From NCBI RefSeq assembly GCF_003352165.1, contig NZ_CP029176.1, positions 3,479,501-3,543,500 of the forward strand: 64,000 bases of DNA. Reading direction: 5' to 3'. The DNA comes from Acidibrevibacterium fodinaquatile. Its GTDB lineage: Bacteria; Pseudomonadota; Alphaproteobacteria; Acetobacterales; Acetobacteraceae. The position numbers and the translations under genes are program-made. Position 1 is the first letter of the stretch, and every line of letters begins with the position of its first letter. Of this stretch, positions 1-7,576 are shown piece by piece. The notes under the pieces were generated by a model. The model worked only from the letters and a program-made list of their open reading frames with translations. It made no database searches and was not told the origin of the DNA.

Positions 1-598
1 CGATCCGGTGATCCAGTTCGCGCCATTCCTTCCGCATGTCGGCAATGAGCGCTTGCGTTCGTGGAGACAACGCGATGCTACCTCCGTCGTTCTGATCGAA
101 CCGCCCCACCAGATATTGCGCGAGCTTGCTCCGCCCCTTTGGCACGGTAATCCCCCGTTCAAGAAGGATAGCGCGTAGCTGATTGATCAGCGCCGTACGT
201 TCCACCACCAGGCGATCCCGCGCCCGATGCAACGTCTGCACGTCAAGCTGTTCCTCGCTTTTGAGATCTACAAAGCGCATCGTCGGCCGGGTCGCTGCTT
301 CAGCGATCGCCTCGGCGTCCCGATCATCGTTCTTCTGCGCTTTCACATACGGGCGCACATATTCCGGCGACATCAGCCGGACCGTGTGACCCTGAGCCGC
401 CAACAGCCGCCCGAGATAATGGGCGCCACAGCATGCCTCCATGGCGATCACACACGCCGGGATCTTCGCCGTAAAGGCCGTCACGCTGTCCGGCCGCATC
501 CGGCGCCGTTTCACCACCGCGCCGCTCGCATCCAACCCCGCGAGACTGCAACTGTTCTTGCCCAGATCGATCCCCAATACCGCGATCTCTTTCGTCAT
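1..598 (-). CDS. IS110-family transposase, N-terminal part (runs off window start)
   Basis: The minus-strand frame is open from an ATG at 598 to the window edge (199 codons), so the C-terminal half lies outside. The N-terminus reads MTKEIAVLGIDLGKNS, giving the first acidic residue of the IS110 DEDD RuvC-like domain. It is followed by AMEACCGAHYLGR (Glu) and KNDDRDAEAIAEAA (the last Asp residues). The end of the visible part, ALIADMRKEWRELDHRI, is typical of the linker before the C-terminal serine domain. IS110 enzymes recombine DNA without a DDE domain and, in characterised members, are guided by a bridge RNA encoded in a non-coding flank. Only one flank (about 599-650) is inside the window. 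Family call is firm; completeness cannot be judged. Confidence 0.88.
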   Translation of the reverse strand, partial: MTKEIAVLGIDLGKNSCSLAGLDASGAVVKRRRMRPDSVTAFTAKIPACVIAMEACCGAHYLGRLLAAQGHTVRLMSPEYVRPYVKAQKNDDRDAEAIAEAATRPTMRFVDLKSEEQLDVQTLHRARDRLVVERTALINQLRAILLERGITVPKGRSKLAQYLVGRFDQNDGGSIALSPRTQALIADMRKEWRELDHRI

Positions 599-649
599 GG
601 CACTTTCCTTTCGCTGGCCCCAGCAGACTATACACCGCCGGGGGAAAGG

Positions 650-2005
650 AGCGGGCCATCCCATAATTCTGGGTGGCGTAATCTCCGGGTGAGTTCAACC
701 ACCAGACTCGGCGTTGTCGCGCCGATGGAGATCACGCCATGGAGAAGAATAGCACGGGAACGCCGGAAGCCAGCCTTTTTGATGGAGAGGGCTGGTTCGA
801 CGCGATTGAGGCGGGGGTGCGGGATCGGATCCGCGGGTTCATCGAGAACATGCTGGAGGAGGAGCTGACGACGGCGCTGGGGCGGGAGCGATATCGCCGT
901 GGTGGCGAGGCAACAGGATATCGCCATGGTGTCCGTCATCGGCAAATCCTCGGCTCGTTCGGCCCGCTCGAGATTACGGTGCCGCGGGGGCGGATGCCGA
1001 AGCCCGGGGGTGGAACGGCGGAATGGCAAAGTGCCACGCTGCCTCGTTATGCCCGGATGACGAAGCAGGTGGAGGCGTTGATTGCGGCGACCTATCTCGC
1101 CGGCACGAACACGCGGCGGGTAAGGCGGGCATTGGGGGCGTTGTTCAAGGGGGCAGTGGGCAAGGACGTGGTCAGCCGCACGTGGAGAAAGGTCAAGGCG
1201 GACTGGGACGGCTGGAACCGGCGGAGCCTGGCCGACGAGGATACCGTCAGGCTGATCCTCGACGGCACGGTGGTGAAGGTCCGGCTCGACCGGAAAGCGA
1301 CCAACATCTCGCTGCTGGTCGTTCTCGGCGTCCGCCGCGACGGGCAGAAGGTTTTGCTGGCGGTGAAGAACATGGGTGGCGAGAGCGAGGCCGCCTGGCG
1401 GGCGGTGCTCGATGACCTGATCGCGCGGGGTCTGCGGACGCCGGACCTGTTGCTGATCGATGGCGGTGCCGGCCTCGAACGCGCCCTGGCCAGCCTTTGG
1501 CCCGAGGTGCCGACCCAGCGCTGCACAGTCCACAAGCATCGAAATCTGCTCGCGCACGCTCCCGAGGCGCTGCACGAGGAGATCACGGCCGACTACAACG
1601 ACATGATCTACGCCGATACCAGCGCCGAGGTGATGCGCCGGCGCCGGCTGTTCCTGGCCAAATGGCGCCTGAAATGCCGCGGTGTCGCCGACAGCCTTGA
1701 GGAAGCCGGCGATCGGCTGTTCACCTTCACCCGATTGCCCAAAAGCCAGTGGAAATCGGCAAGAACGACGAATGCGATCGAACGCCTGCACGAGGAGTTC
1801 AAGCGCCGGATCAAAACCCAGACCGTCCTGCCTTCGGCAGAGACCGCGGCGATGCTGTTCTGGTCATTGCTCGCATCCGGGCAGGTCACCATGCGCAAAG
1901 TCGACGGGTGGCAGAGCCTCGGAGAGCCACCCGCCTCAATGCCTCTTGATCTCGTCGCCTGACCTCGTCATGCTCCCCAAACCGGAGACGCCGCCAAAGG
2001 CAATT
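650..2005 (+). mobile_element. IS256-family insertion sequence (approximate ends)
   Basis: The element contains one transposase gene (739-1962). Sequence near 673-690 (TGGCGTAATCTCCGGGTG) resembles the reverse complement of 1982-2005 (TGGCGGCGTCTCCGGTTT) and may be the imperfect terminal inverted repeat. I could not recognise a clear 8-9 bp target duplication, so the limits are estimates. The right end lies against the 3' end of the serine recombinase reading frame, which is shorter than its family. The simplest reading is that this element truncated it. Confidence 0.6.
739..1962 (+). CDS. IS256/Mutator-family transposase
   Basis: This is a 407-residue DDE transposase, the normal length for IS256-type enzymes. 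Catalytic residues are visible as D175 (LILDGTVVKV), D241 (LLLIDGGAGL) and E348 (TNAIERLHEEFKRR). The family C-x2-H signature is present as RCTVHKHRNL near residues 261-270. The N-terminal portion carries the ALGRERYRR / GYRHG region expected for terminal-repeat binding. The frame is intact from ATG to TGA, so the element could still be active. It lies head to head with the IS110 gene at 598. Confidence 0.95.
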   Translation: MEKNSTGTPEASLFDGEGWFDAIEAGVRDRIRGFIENMLEEELTTALGRERYRRGGEATGYRHGVRHRQILGSFGPLEITVPRGRMPKPGGGTAEWQSATLPRYARMTKQVEALIAATYLAGTNTRRVRRALGALFKGAVGKDVVSRTWRKVKADWDGWNRRSLADEDTVRLILDGTVVKVRLDRKATNISLLVVLGVRRDGQKVLLAVKNMGGESEAAWRAVLDDLIARGLRTPDLLLIDGGAGLERALASLWPEVPTQRCTVHKHRNLLAHAPEALHEEITADYNDMIYADTSAEVMRRRRLFLAKWRLKCRGVADSLEEAGDRLFTFTRLPKSQWKSARTTNAIERLHEEFKRRIKTQTVLPSAETAAMLFWSLLASGQVTMRKVDGWQSLGEPPASMPLDLVA

Positions 2006-3014
2006 TCCACACAAACCGCGACGCCACCGCCCCGCCCCTCTTGCGCGCACTGACCGGCGTCATCCGGCTGCCAGCGGCATCGAAAATCAGGCCGGTGAGC
2101 GGCGCCTTGACGCCCGCCGTCTCCAGATGCGCCGTGTCGTTGCCCCTAGACTTGTTTCCCCTGCGCCTGGCTGATGAACCACGTGCGTCATCGAGCCGCT
2201 TTTGCACGGCGTTGAATGTCTCGCGCGTGATGATGGCCGGATGCTGGCCAGGGTGGCTCACCCCTTTGTGGCGGATGTCGCCGCAATAGAGCGGGTTGCG
2301 CAGCAGGTGATAGAGCGCGCCGCGGTCGTATGGCTTGCCGCCGATCACCCGGCCGGCGCGATCGCTTCGGCGTTTCGAGACGATTCCGGCTTCGGCCAAT
2401 TCGTCGCGCAGCCGATGCACCGAGCCGAGTTCCTCGTAGCGGCGGAAGATGTGGCGCACCGTCGCCGCTTCGGCCTCGACGATCTCGAGCGTGCGCCCGG
2501 CGGCACGATAGCCGAGAGGAACGATGCCTCCCATCCACAGGCCGAGCTTCTTGGAGGCGGCGATCTTGTCGCGGATGCGCTCGCCGGTGACCTCGCGCTC
2601 GAACTGGGCGAAGGAGAGTAGAACGTTGAGCGTCAGCCGCCCCATGCTGGTGGTGGTGTTGAAGGCCTGGGTCACCGAGACGAAGCTCGCGCCGTTCTGG
2701 TCCAGGATCTCGACGATACGGGCAAAATCCGCGAGCGCGCGGGTCAGGCGGTCGACCTTGTAGACCACCACCACGTCGACCCGCCGCGCCTCAATCTCGC
2801 CGAGCAGGCGTTGCAGCGCCGGGCGCTCCAGCGTGCCGCCGGAGAAGCCGCCATCGTCATAGGTTTGCGGCAGCAGCGCCCAGCCCTCCCCGGCCTGCGA
2901 CAGGATATAGGCGGCGCAGGCATCGCGCTGGGCATCGAGCGAGTTGTAGCTCTGCTCCAGCCCCTCCTCGGAGGATTTGCGCGTATAGATGGCGCAGCGG
3001 ATCGGGCGGGACAT
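1968..3014 (-). CDS. large serine recombinase, C-terminally truncated
   Basis: This is a site-specific recombinase of the resolvase/invertase superfamily. The N-terminal catalytic domain begins CAIYTRKSS, with the nucleophilic serine at about residue 14, followed by the arginine-rich catalytic motif VVVYKVDRLTRAL and by QFEREVTGERIRDKIAASK. A recombinase DNA-binding domain follows (RHIFRRYEELGS, YHLLRNPLYCG). The reading frame ends at 348 residues, right at the right end of the IS256 element. Related proteins from DUF3489-DUF2924-recombinase cassettes usually continue for some 150-300 residues with a zinc-ribbon and coiled-coil region. The last 15 residues look unrelated to the family. Probably a loss-of-function remnant. 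It starts 3 nt after the DUF2924 stop, so the three genes form one operon. Confidence 0.85.
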   Translation of the reverse strand: MSRPIRCAIYTRKSSEEGLEQSYNSLDAQRDACAAYILSQAGEGWALLPQTYDDGGFSGGTLERPALQRLLGEIEARRVDVVVVYKVDRLTRALADFARIVEILDQNGASFVSVTQAFNTTTSMGRLTLNVLLSFAQFEREVTGERIRDKIAASKKLGLWMGGIVPLGYRAAGRTLEIVEAEAATVRHIFRRYEELGSVHRLRDELAEAGIVSKRRSDRAGRVIGGKPYDRGALYHLLRNPLYCGDIRHKGVSHPGQHPAIITRETFNAVQKRLDDARGSSARRRGNKSRGNDTAHLETAGVKAPLTGLIFDAAGSRMTPVSARKRGGAVASRFVWKLPLAASPVWGA

Positions 3015-3017
3015 GGA

Positions 3018-3449
3018 TCACTCCGCCTTGCCGTTGGCGCGCAGGCCGAAGAAGCGCGGGCCATTCCAGCGTGCCCCGGTGATCGCGCGCGCCACCGCCG
3101 AAAGGCTGGGAAATATTTTGCCCTCCCGGCGATAGCCGTTGGCCATGACGGCGACGTGATGGCGCCTTCCCTGCCGCACTTTCTCCAGCATTGCACCGGC
3201 GCGATAGCGCGGCCGATCGACCACCGGCTTGCGGCCGGGGCGCAGCCGGCCGAGTTCCGCGTGGAGGCGCTGTTCGTAGGCTGGATCGCCGCCGAACGCC
3301 GCTATCTGCAGCCGCTCGGCGAGAGCGCGGCAGAGCAGGTCGCGGCTGCGCAGGGCCGGCGGGGCACCGAAGTGCCGCCGCCATCGGGTTCGGAGCTGCT
3401 CGAGCGTAAGGTTGGGCAGCTCGGCCAGGATCTCCGGCAGACCAGTCAT
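3018..3449 (-). CDS. DUF2924 domain protein
   Basis: This is a 143-residue protein whose start, MTGLPEILAELPNLTLEQLR, matches the usual beginning of DUF2924 proteins, followed by RTRWRRHFG and RSRDLLCRALAERLQ. The later part (PGRKPVVDRPRYRAG, REGKIFPSLSAVARAITGARWNGPRFFGL) is the family C-terminal signature. The ATG overlaps the upstream DUF3489 stop by one base (TGATG), which fixes the start. The open frame extends well upstream, but that part is a shadow of the neighbouring gene. The family is nearly always found between DUF3489 and a large serine recombinase. Its biochemical role is unknown; a DNA-binding accessory function in integration is inference. Confidence 0.85.
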   Translation of the reverse strand: MTGLPEILAELPNLTLEQLRTRWRRHFGAPPALRSRDLLCRALAERLQIAAFGGDPAYEQRLHAELGRLRPGRKPVVDRPRYRAGAMLEKVRQGRRHHVAVMANGYRREGKIFPSLSAVARAITGARWNGPRFFGLRANGKAE

Positions 3450-3826
3450 CACGCGGTCTCCGGAATGATGGCCGCTGCGGAGGCGTTGTAGCGGCGGACA
3501 CCGTCGGCCTTGGCGCTGCCGATGGGAATGCCGCGCCTCTTGAGCGCGCCCGCCATCGCGCCGCGCACCGAGTGGGCCTGCCAGCCGGTCGCTCGCATCA
3601 TCTCCGCCACTGTGGCGCCGCCGGGACGGCGCAGTAGTTCGAGCAGGATGCCCAGTTTGGTCGGCGATTTTTGTGATCCAGACCGCGACGCCGGGAGCGC
3701 CTTCGGCTCGGCCGCCCGGCGTTCGCTGGCCGGAGCCGGTTCTGTCGTCCGGCGCGCGCCGTGCTCGCTCGCGGACGGCTTGCGGGCGCGGTGCTTCAGG
3801 GTATTGGATGAAGAAGATTTCGCCAT
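3449..3826 (-). CDS. DUF3489 domain protein
   Basis: This is a 125-residue protein. The first 50 residues are low-complexity and rich in Ser, Arg and Ala. The C-terminal domain, KLGILLELLRRPGGATVAEMMRATGWQAHSVRGAMAGALKRR, is the DUF3489 winged-helix-like signature. It is the first gene of the three-gene DUF3489-DUF2924-recombinase cassette and overlaps the next gene by one base. The family is associated with mobile elements and probably binds DNA. Nothing in the sequence indicates how it is regulated. Confidence 0.85.
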   Translation of the reverse strand: MAKSSSSNTLKHRARKPSASEHGARRTTEPAPASERRAAEPKALPASRSGSQKSPTKLGILLELLRRPGGATVAEMMRATGWQAHSVRGAMAGALKRRGIPIGSAKADGVRRYNASAAAIIPETA

Positions 3827-4117
3827 GATCGGCCTCCGTCGGTTGCGACGAGGCCCTATGCCCCGTCACCGACGCGAGCCCGGCTCGCCGGGCATGACCA
3901 GCCATGACGCTCCGTTCCGGCGGCAAGTCCAGCCCAATTGCGCACGAGCCGGCGCGGTGCGCGACGACTGGGCAAATCTGGCCAATGCACACTCTCTCAT
4001 TCATTCCGGAGTGTGTTGCGTTCCGGACGTTGGCGAGTGACCCCCGCGAGCAAATTTCGTCATTGCGACGAATATGTTTCCCTGGCATCATAATCGCGCT
4101 TTCGCGAGGGGGCCGGC

Positions 4118-6703
4118 ATGGCGAAGCAGACCCAGGACGCGGGGGCCGGGGCGGTCGCGGTCCAAATTTCTGGTGACGGCAACAGCGTTCACATCATTCG
4201 GGCGGGCGAAGCGCTTGCGCTTAGCCTCTTGCATGCCCGCAAGGCCAAGCCGACCACAACGCTCGAAGTGCTCCGCACCGATCTGCGCGCAACGACCTTG
4301 GTCGGGCGCGAAACCCAATGCCAGGATCTGGCGGCGTGGCGCGCCTCCCCGCAACCGATCGCGGTGCACTGCATCACCGGGGGCGCGGGCGCGGGCAAGA
4401 CGCGGCTCGCGATCGAGGCATGTGAAGCGGCGGCAGCCGAGGGCTGGATCGCCGGCTTCGCGCCCAGCGACGAATTGGCGCGCTTTCATCAAGAGCAAAA
4501 CCTCGTCCACTGGCAATTGCCGCAGCACGCGCTCATCGTGGTCGATTATGCCGCGACATCGCTTGCCGTGCTCAAGGCATGGTTTTCCCTCCTTGCTCCC
4601 GTGCGTCATCACCCGGTGGGCCACAAGCTCCGCATTCTGCTGCTGGAGCGCCAGGCCGATCCGGAGAGCGGCTGGTGGGCGGATTTGAATCGACGTGACT
4701 CGAACGATCACGCCGGCCCGGCCGACCTCCTCGGCCAGCAGGCGCTTTTCCCCCTCCCTGTGCTGGATAGGCCAGCCGATCGGCACGCGTTGCTGGCCGA
4801 CGCGATGCGGCTGGCGGCGCCGCTGCTCGACCCTCCCGTTGCCGCGCCGGCGCCGCCGCTATTGGGAAGCGATCCATGGTTCGATGCCCGGCTCGCTGAT
4901 CGCCGGATCGACAACCAGCCGCTCTATCTCATGATGGCCGGCGTTCACGCCGCCCGTCATGGCGCGCCGGCGGCGCTGGCGCTCGATCATGTCGAACTCG
5001 CGAACAAGATGGCCGAGATTGAAACGGCGCGGCTGGGAAAACTCGCGCGGGCGCGCGGTTTTCCCGATGATGGCAAGCTGCTCAAGCACCTCGCGGCTTG
5101 TGTTACGCTGCAAAACGGGTGCCCGCCCGCCGCACTGCCGGCGCTCATTCGCGAGGAGATGGCGGCGCTCAGCCTGAACGCGCCGTTCGACGCGGAGGGG
5201 GTGGCCGGGCATTTATGCGATTACCTCCCTGTTATCGGCGATCTCGTCGAGCCAATCCGTCCCGACCTTATTGCCGAAGCGTTGCTCATCCGCGTCATTC
5301 AAGGCGACAGATTTCGTCCCGAAGACATACCCCGCGAGATCGTTCGCCGCGCCTATCATCGGGCGCCGGCGGGCACGGTTGATACCCTCATCCGCTGCGC
5401 GCAGGATTTCGCAAATGGCCGCGCCGACCATGCCTCCGTCCGGTGGTTGTGGGCGATTGTCGAGACGTCGGACGATTTGGCCGAACTCGCCCGTATTTCC
5501 GACTTTCTTCCCGAGGACACGCTGTCGCTACGCGAGTTCGCCGGGGACGTGGCTGTGCGCATTGTGGCCGTTCTCCGCGCCGCGGTCAGCCGCGATCCGG
5601 AGGCCGTCACCACCGCTCTGGCGGGCTCGCTCAACAACCTCGCCAATCGCCTGAGCGATCTCGGGCGGCGCGAGGACGCGCTCGCCGCCGCCGAGGAAGC
5701 GGTGACGCTCAGCCGCACCCTCGCCGCCGCCCAGCCCGACGCCTTCACCCCCGATCTGGCCACGTCGCTCAACACCCTCGCCAATTGCCTGAGCGCTCTC
5801 GGGCAGCGTGAGGACGCGCTCGCCGCCGCCGAAGAGGCGGTGACGCTCCGCCGCGCCCTCGCCGCCGCCCGGCCCGACGCCTTCACCCCCGATCTGGCAA
5901 TGTCGCTCAACAACCTCGCCGCTTTCCTGAGCGCTCTCGGGCGGCGCGAGGACGCGCTCGCCGCCGCTGAGGCGGCGGTGACGCTCCGCCGCGACCTCGC
6001 CGCCGCCCGGCCCGACGTCTTCACCCCCGATCTGGCAATGTCGCTCAACAACCTCGCCGCTTTCCTGAGCGCTCTCGGGCGGCGCGAGGACGCGCTCGCC
6101 GCCGCCGAGGAGGCGGTGACGCTTCGCCGCACCCTCGCCGCCGCCCGGCCCGACGCCTTCACCCCCGCTCTGGCGGGCGCGCTCAACACCCTCGCCAATC
6201 GCCTGAGCGATCTCGGGCGGCGCGAGGACGCGCTCGCCGCCGCCGAGGAGGCGGTGACGCTCTATCGCGCCCTCGCCGCCGCCCGGCCCGACGCCTTCAC
6301 CCCCGATCTGGCAATGTCGCTCAACACCCTCGCCATTCGCCTGAGCGATCTCGGGTGGCGCGAGGACGCGCTCGCCGCCGCCGAGGAGGCGGTGACGCTC
6401 TCTCGCGCCCTCGCCGCCGCCCGGCCCGACGCCTTCATCCCCGATCTGGCGACGTCGCTCTCCGTTCTGGGTGACATGCTCGAGGCTGTCGGGAAGATTT
6501 CGGACGCGATCCCGAACGACGAGGAAGCGGTTCGTTTGCTCACACCATATTTCCTGTTAAACCCGGCGGCGTTCGCGGGAACCATCGCAACCTACGCGCG
6601 GGACTACATCCGCCGCTGCGAGCTGGCCCGCCGGGAGCCTGATCCGACGCTCCTCGAGCCGATCGTCGACAGGCCGGAAAACGGCGCGAAGCCGGAACGT
6701 TGA
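4118..6703 (+). CDS. STAND/NLR-like NTPase with TPR repeats and N-terminal amyloid-like motif
   Basis: This 861-residue protein has three parts. Residues about 12-28 hold a short Gly/Asn motif (AVAVQISGDGNSVHI) in an otherwise featureless leader. An NTPase domain follows, with Walker A GGAGAGKT at 88-95 and a Walker B-like LIVVDYAATS at about 139. From residue 504 there are six nearly identical 46-residue TPR units plus a degenerate seventh. This NTPase-plus-repeat layout is that of STAND (NLR-like) sensors, in which repeats sense a trigger and an N-terminal element recruits an effector. The gene 57 bp downstream ends in a related G-x-G-N motif. Upstream, CACACTC (3988) and GAGTGTG (4009) form an inverted repeat that might be an operator. 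A defence role is inference. No effector domain is fused to the protein. Confidence 0.75.
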   Translation: MAKQTQDAGAGAVAVQISGDGNSVHIIRAGEALALSLLHARKAKPTTTLEVLRTDLRATTLVGRETQCQDLAAWRASPQPIAVHCITGGAGAGKTRLAIEACEAAAAEGWIAGFAPSDELARFHQEQNLVHWQLPQHALIVVDYAATSLAVLKAWFSLLAPVRHHPVGHKLRILLLERQADPESGWWADLNRRDSNDHAGPADLLGQQALFPLPVLDRPADRHALLADAMRLAAPLLDPPVAAPAPPLLGSDPWFDARLADRRIDNQPLYLMMAGVHAARHGAPAALALDHVELANKMAEIETARLGKLARARGFPDDGKLLKHLAACVTLQNGCPPAALPALIREEMAALSLNAPFDAEGVAGHLCDYLPVIGDLVEPIRPDLIAEALLIRVIQGDRFRPEDIPREIVRRAYHRAPAGTVDTLIRCAQDFANGRADHASVRWLWAIVETSDDLAELARISDFLPEDTLSLREFAGDVAVRIVAVLRAAVSRDPEAVTTALAGSLNNLANRLSDLGRREDALAAAEEAVTLSRTLAAAQPDAFTPDLATSLNTLANCLSALGQREDALAAAEEAVTLRRALAAARPDAFTPDLAMSLNNLAAFLSALGRREDALAAAEAAVTLRRDLAAARPDVFTPDLAMSLNNLAAFLSALGRREDALAAAEEAVTLRRTLAAARPDAFTPALAGALNTLANRLSDLGRREDALAAAEEAVTLYRALAAARPDAFTPDLAMSLNTLAIRLSDLGWREDALAAAEEAVTLSRALAAARPDAFIPDLATSLSVLGDMLEAVGKISDAIPNDEEAVRLLTPYFLLNPAAFAGTIATYARDYIRRCELARREPDPTLLEPIVDRPENGAKPER
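5627..6454 (+). repeat. six tandem 138-bp TPR-coding repeats
   Basis: The period is 138 bp (46 codons). For example, TCGCTCAAC recurs at 5627 and 5765. Copies differ by only a few substitutions even at third codon positions, and copies 3 and 4 are almost identical. Each encodes LNxLAxxLSxLGxREDALAAAEEAVTL, then RxLAAAxPDAFTPDLA. The DNA-level similarity points to recent duplication or gene conversion, so copy number probably varies between strains. Confidence 0.93.
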
Positions 6704-6760
6704 TGCGCAATCCGGAGGATCTCCGGTTCGACATCGTCGCAAGCGAAAGGTGCCAAGCAA

Positions 6761-7138
6761 ATGGAGCCACTGTCTCTCGCCGCCGCCGCCATCAGGGCAC
6801 TTTTGCCTTATCTCGCGAAAATCGGCGCCGGCGCGGCGACGGAAATCGGCAAGGAGGCCGGCGGGGCGCTGCTCGGCTGGTTGCGCGCCAAGCTCGGCGA
6901 GCGGGGAGGGAAAGCGCTTGCTGATCTCGCCGACGAGCCCAATAACGCGGATAAACAGACCGCTCTCCGCGAGCAGCTCGCGGAGGCGCTGCAAGCCAAT
7001 CCGGCGCTCGCTCGCGAACTTGTGGCGATGCTGCCGGCCGACGCCAGAGGCACCGACATCATGACCCAGACTGTCAGCGGCGCTGGCGCCAAGGGTGCGC
7101 AAGCGAAGGGGTCTGGAAACAACATAACCATCAATTGA
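6761..7138 (+). CDS. small hydrophobic helical protein with C-terminal amyloid-like motif (candidate NLR effector)
   Basis: This is a 125-residue protein. Residues 3-45 are amphipathic to hydrophobic helices (PLSLAAAAIRALLPYLAKIG, then AGGALLGWLRAKLGERGG). Residues 60-95 form a charged helical hairpin. The tail after residue 105 is Gly/Ser/Asn-rich and ends GSGNNITIN. The architecture (helical membrane-directed domain, then a short C-terminal polar motif) matches the Bell-type partners described beside bacterial NLR genes with amyloid signalling motifs. The tail resembles SGDGNSVHI at the N-terminus of the upstream STAND protein. The gene starts 57 bp after that gene and is probably cotranscribed with it. 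Function is inferred from architecture; I do not recognise a named family with certainty. Confidence 0.6.
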   Translation: MEPLSLAAAAIRALLPYLAKIGAGAATEIGKEAGGALLGWLRAKLGERGGKALADLADEPNNADKQTALREQLAEALQANPALARELVAMLPADARGTDIMTQTVSGAGAKGAQAKGSGNNITIN

Positions 7139-7576
7139 TCTTGGCCCAAGTGGATGGTCCCGTCCGACGTCGAATTTCGGCGAGGGGGCATTGCGGCGCA
7201 GCTTCTCAGCCGTTTCCGCATCGTCGCGTTTCCAGGCTTGGCCAGTTCTGCCTTGCCACCCCTGGGACGCTCAGCGACAACCGTGCCGCCGTGGCATCCG
7301 ATCGGTCCCGATGTTCTGCTGATGGCCAAGCTTGCCGGCCGCATGGCCGTTTCGTGGCCAGCACAGCGCCGCCGCATCCTGCTCCAGCATCGCGCACAGG
7401 GTCGCCCCAACTTCCTCTCAAGCATCTTTTAGAATCGCATGCGGCGTCACCGCCTCGTGTGAGGTATCCCTCTTCATGGCGTTGCCTTCCAAATGTGGAC
7501 CAGACACTCCGAGCCTAGCGGCTCAAGGCGGCAACGCCGCTCCCCATTCAACATTCCGCGGGATATCACCGATGCC
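7139..7576 (+). other. 438-bp gene-free stretch, probably decayed coding DNA
   Basis: No convincing gene is present. A plus-strand frame at 7154-7432 and overlapping minus-strand frames have no recognisable domain. One minus-strand frame reads like a protein interrupted by stops (EEVGATLCAMLEQDAAALC, then AWKRDDAETAEKLRRNAP), which suggests a relic. I could not name the family. The stretch separates the plus-strand STAND pair from the minus-strand helicase, so both sets end here. Confidence 0.4.

Noticed and set aside
183-868. Plus-strand frames over the IS110 gene
   Set aside because: Antisense to a recognisable transposase with DEDD motifs.
3018-4091. 357-codon extension of the DUF2924 frame
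   Set aside because: The upstream two thirds are antisense-like low-complexity sequence overlapping DUF3489. The conserved protein begins at the overlapping ATG 3449.
5627-6454. Possible CRISPR-like array
   Set aside because: Units are 138 bp, contiguous, in frame and encode TPRs; there are no spacers.
7154-7432. 92-codon plus-strand frame
   Set aside because: No domain, no convincing ribosome-binding site, and overlapping minus-strand frames look like a decayed gene instead.
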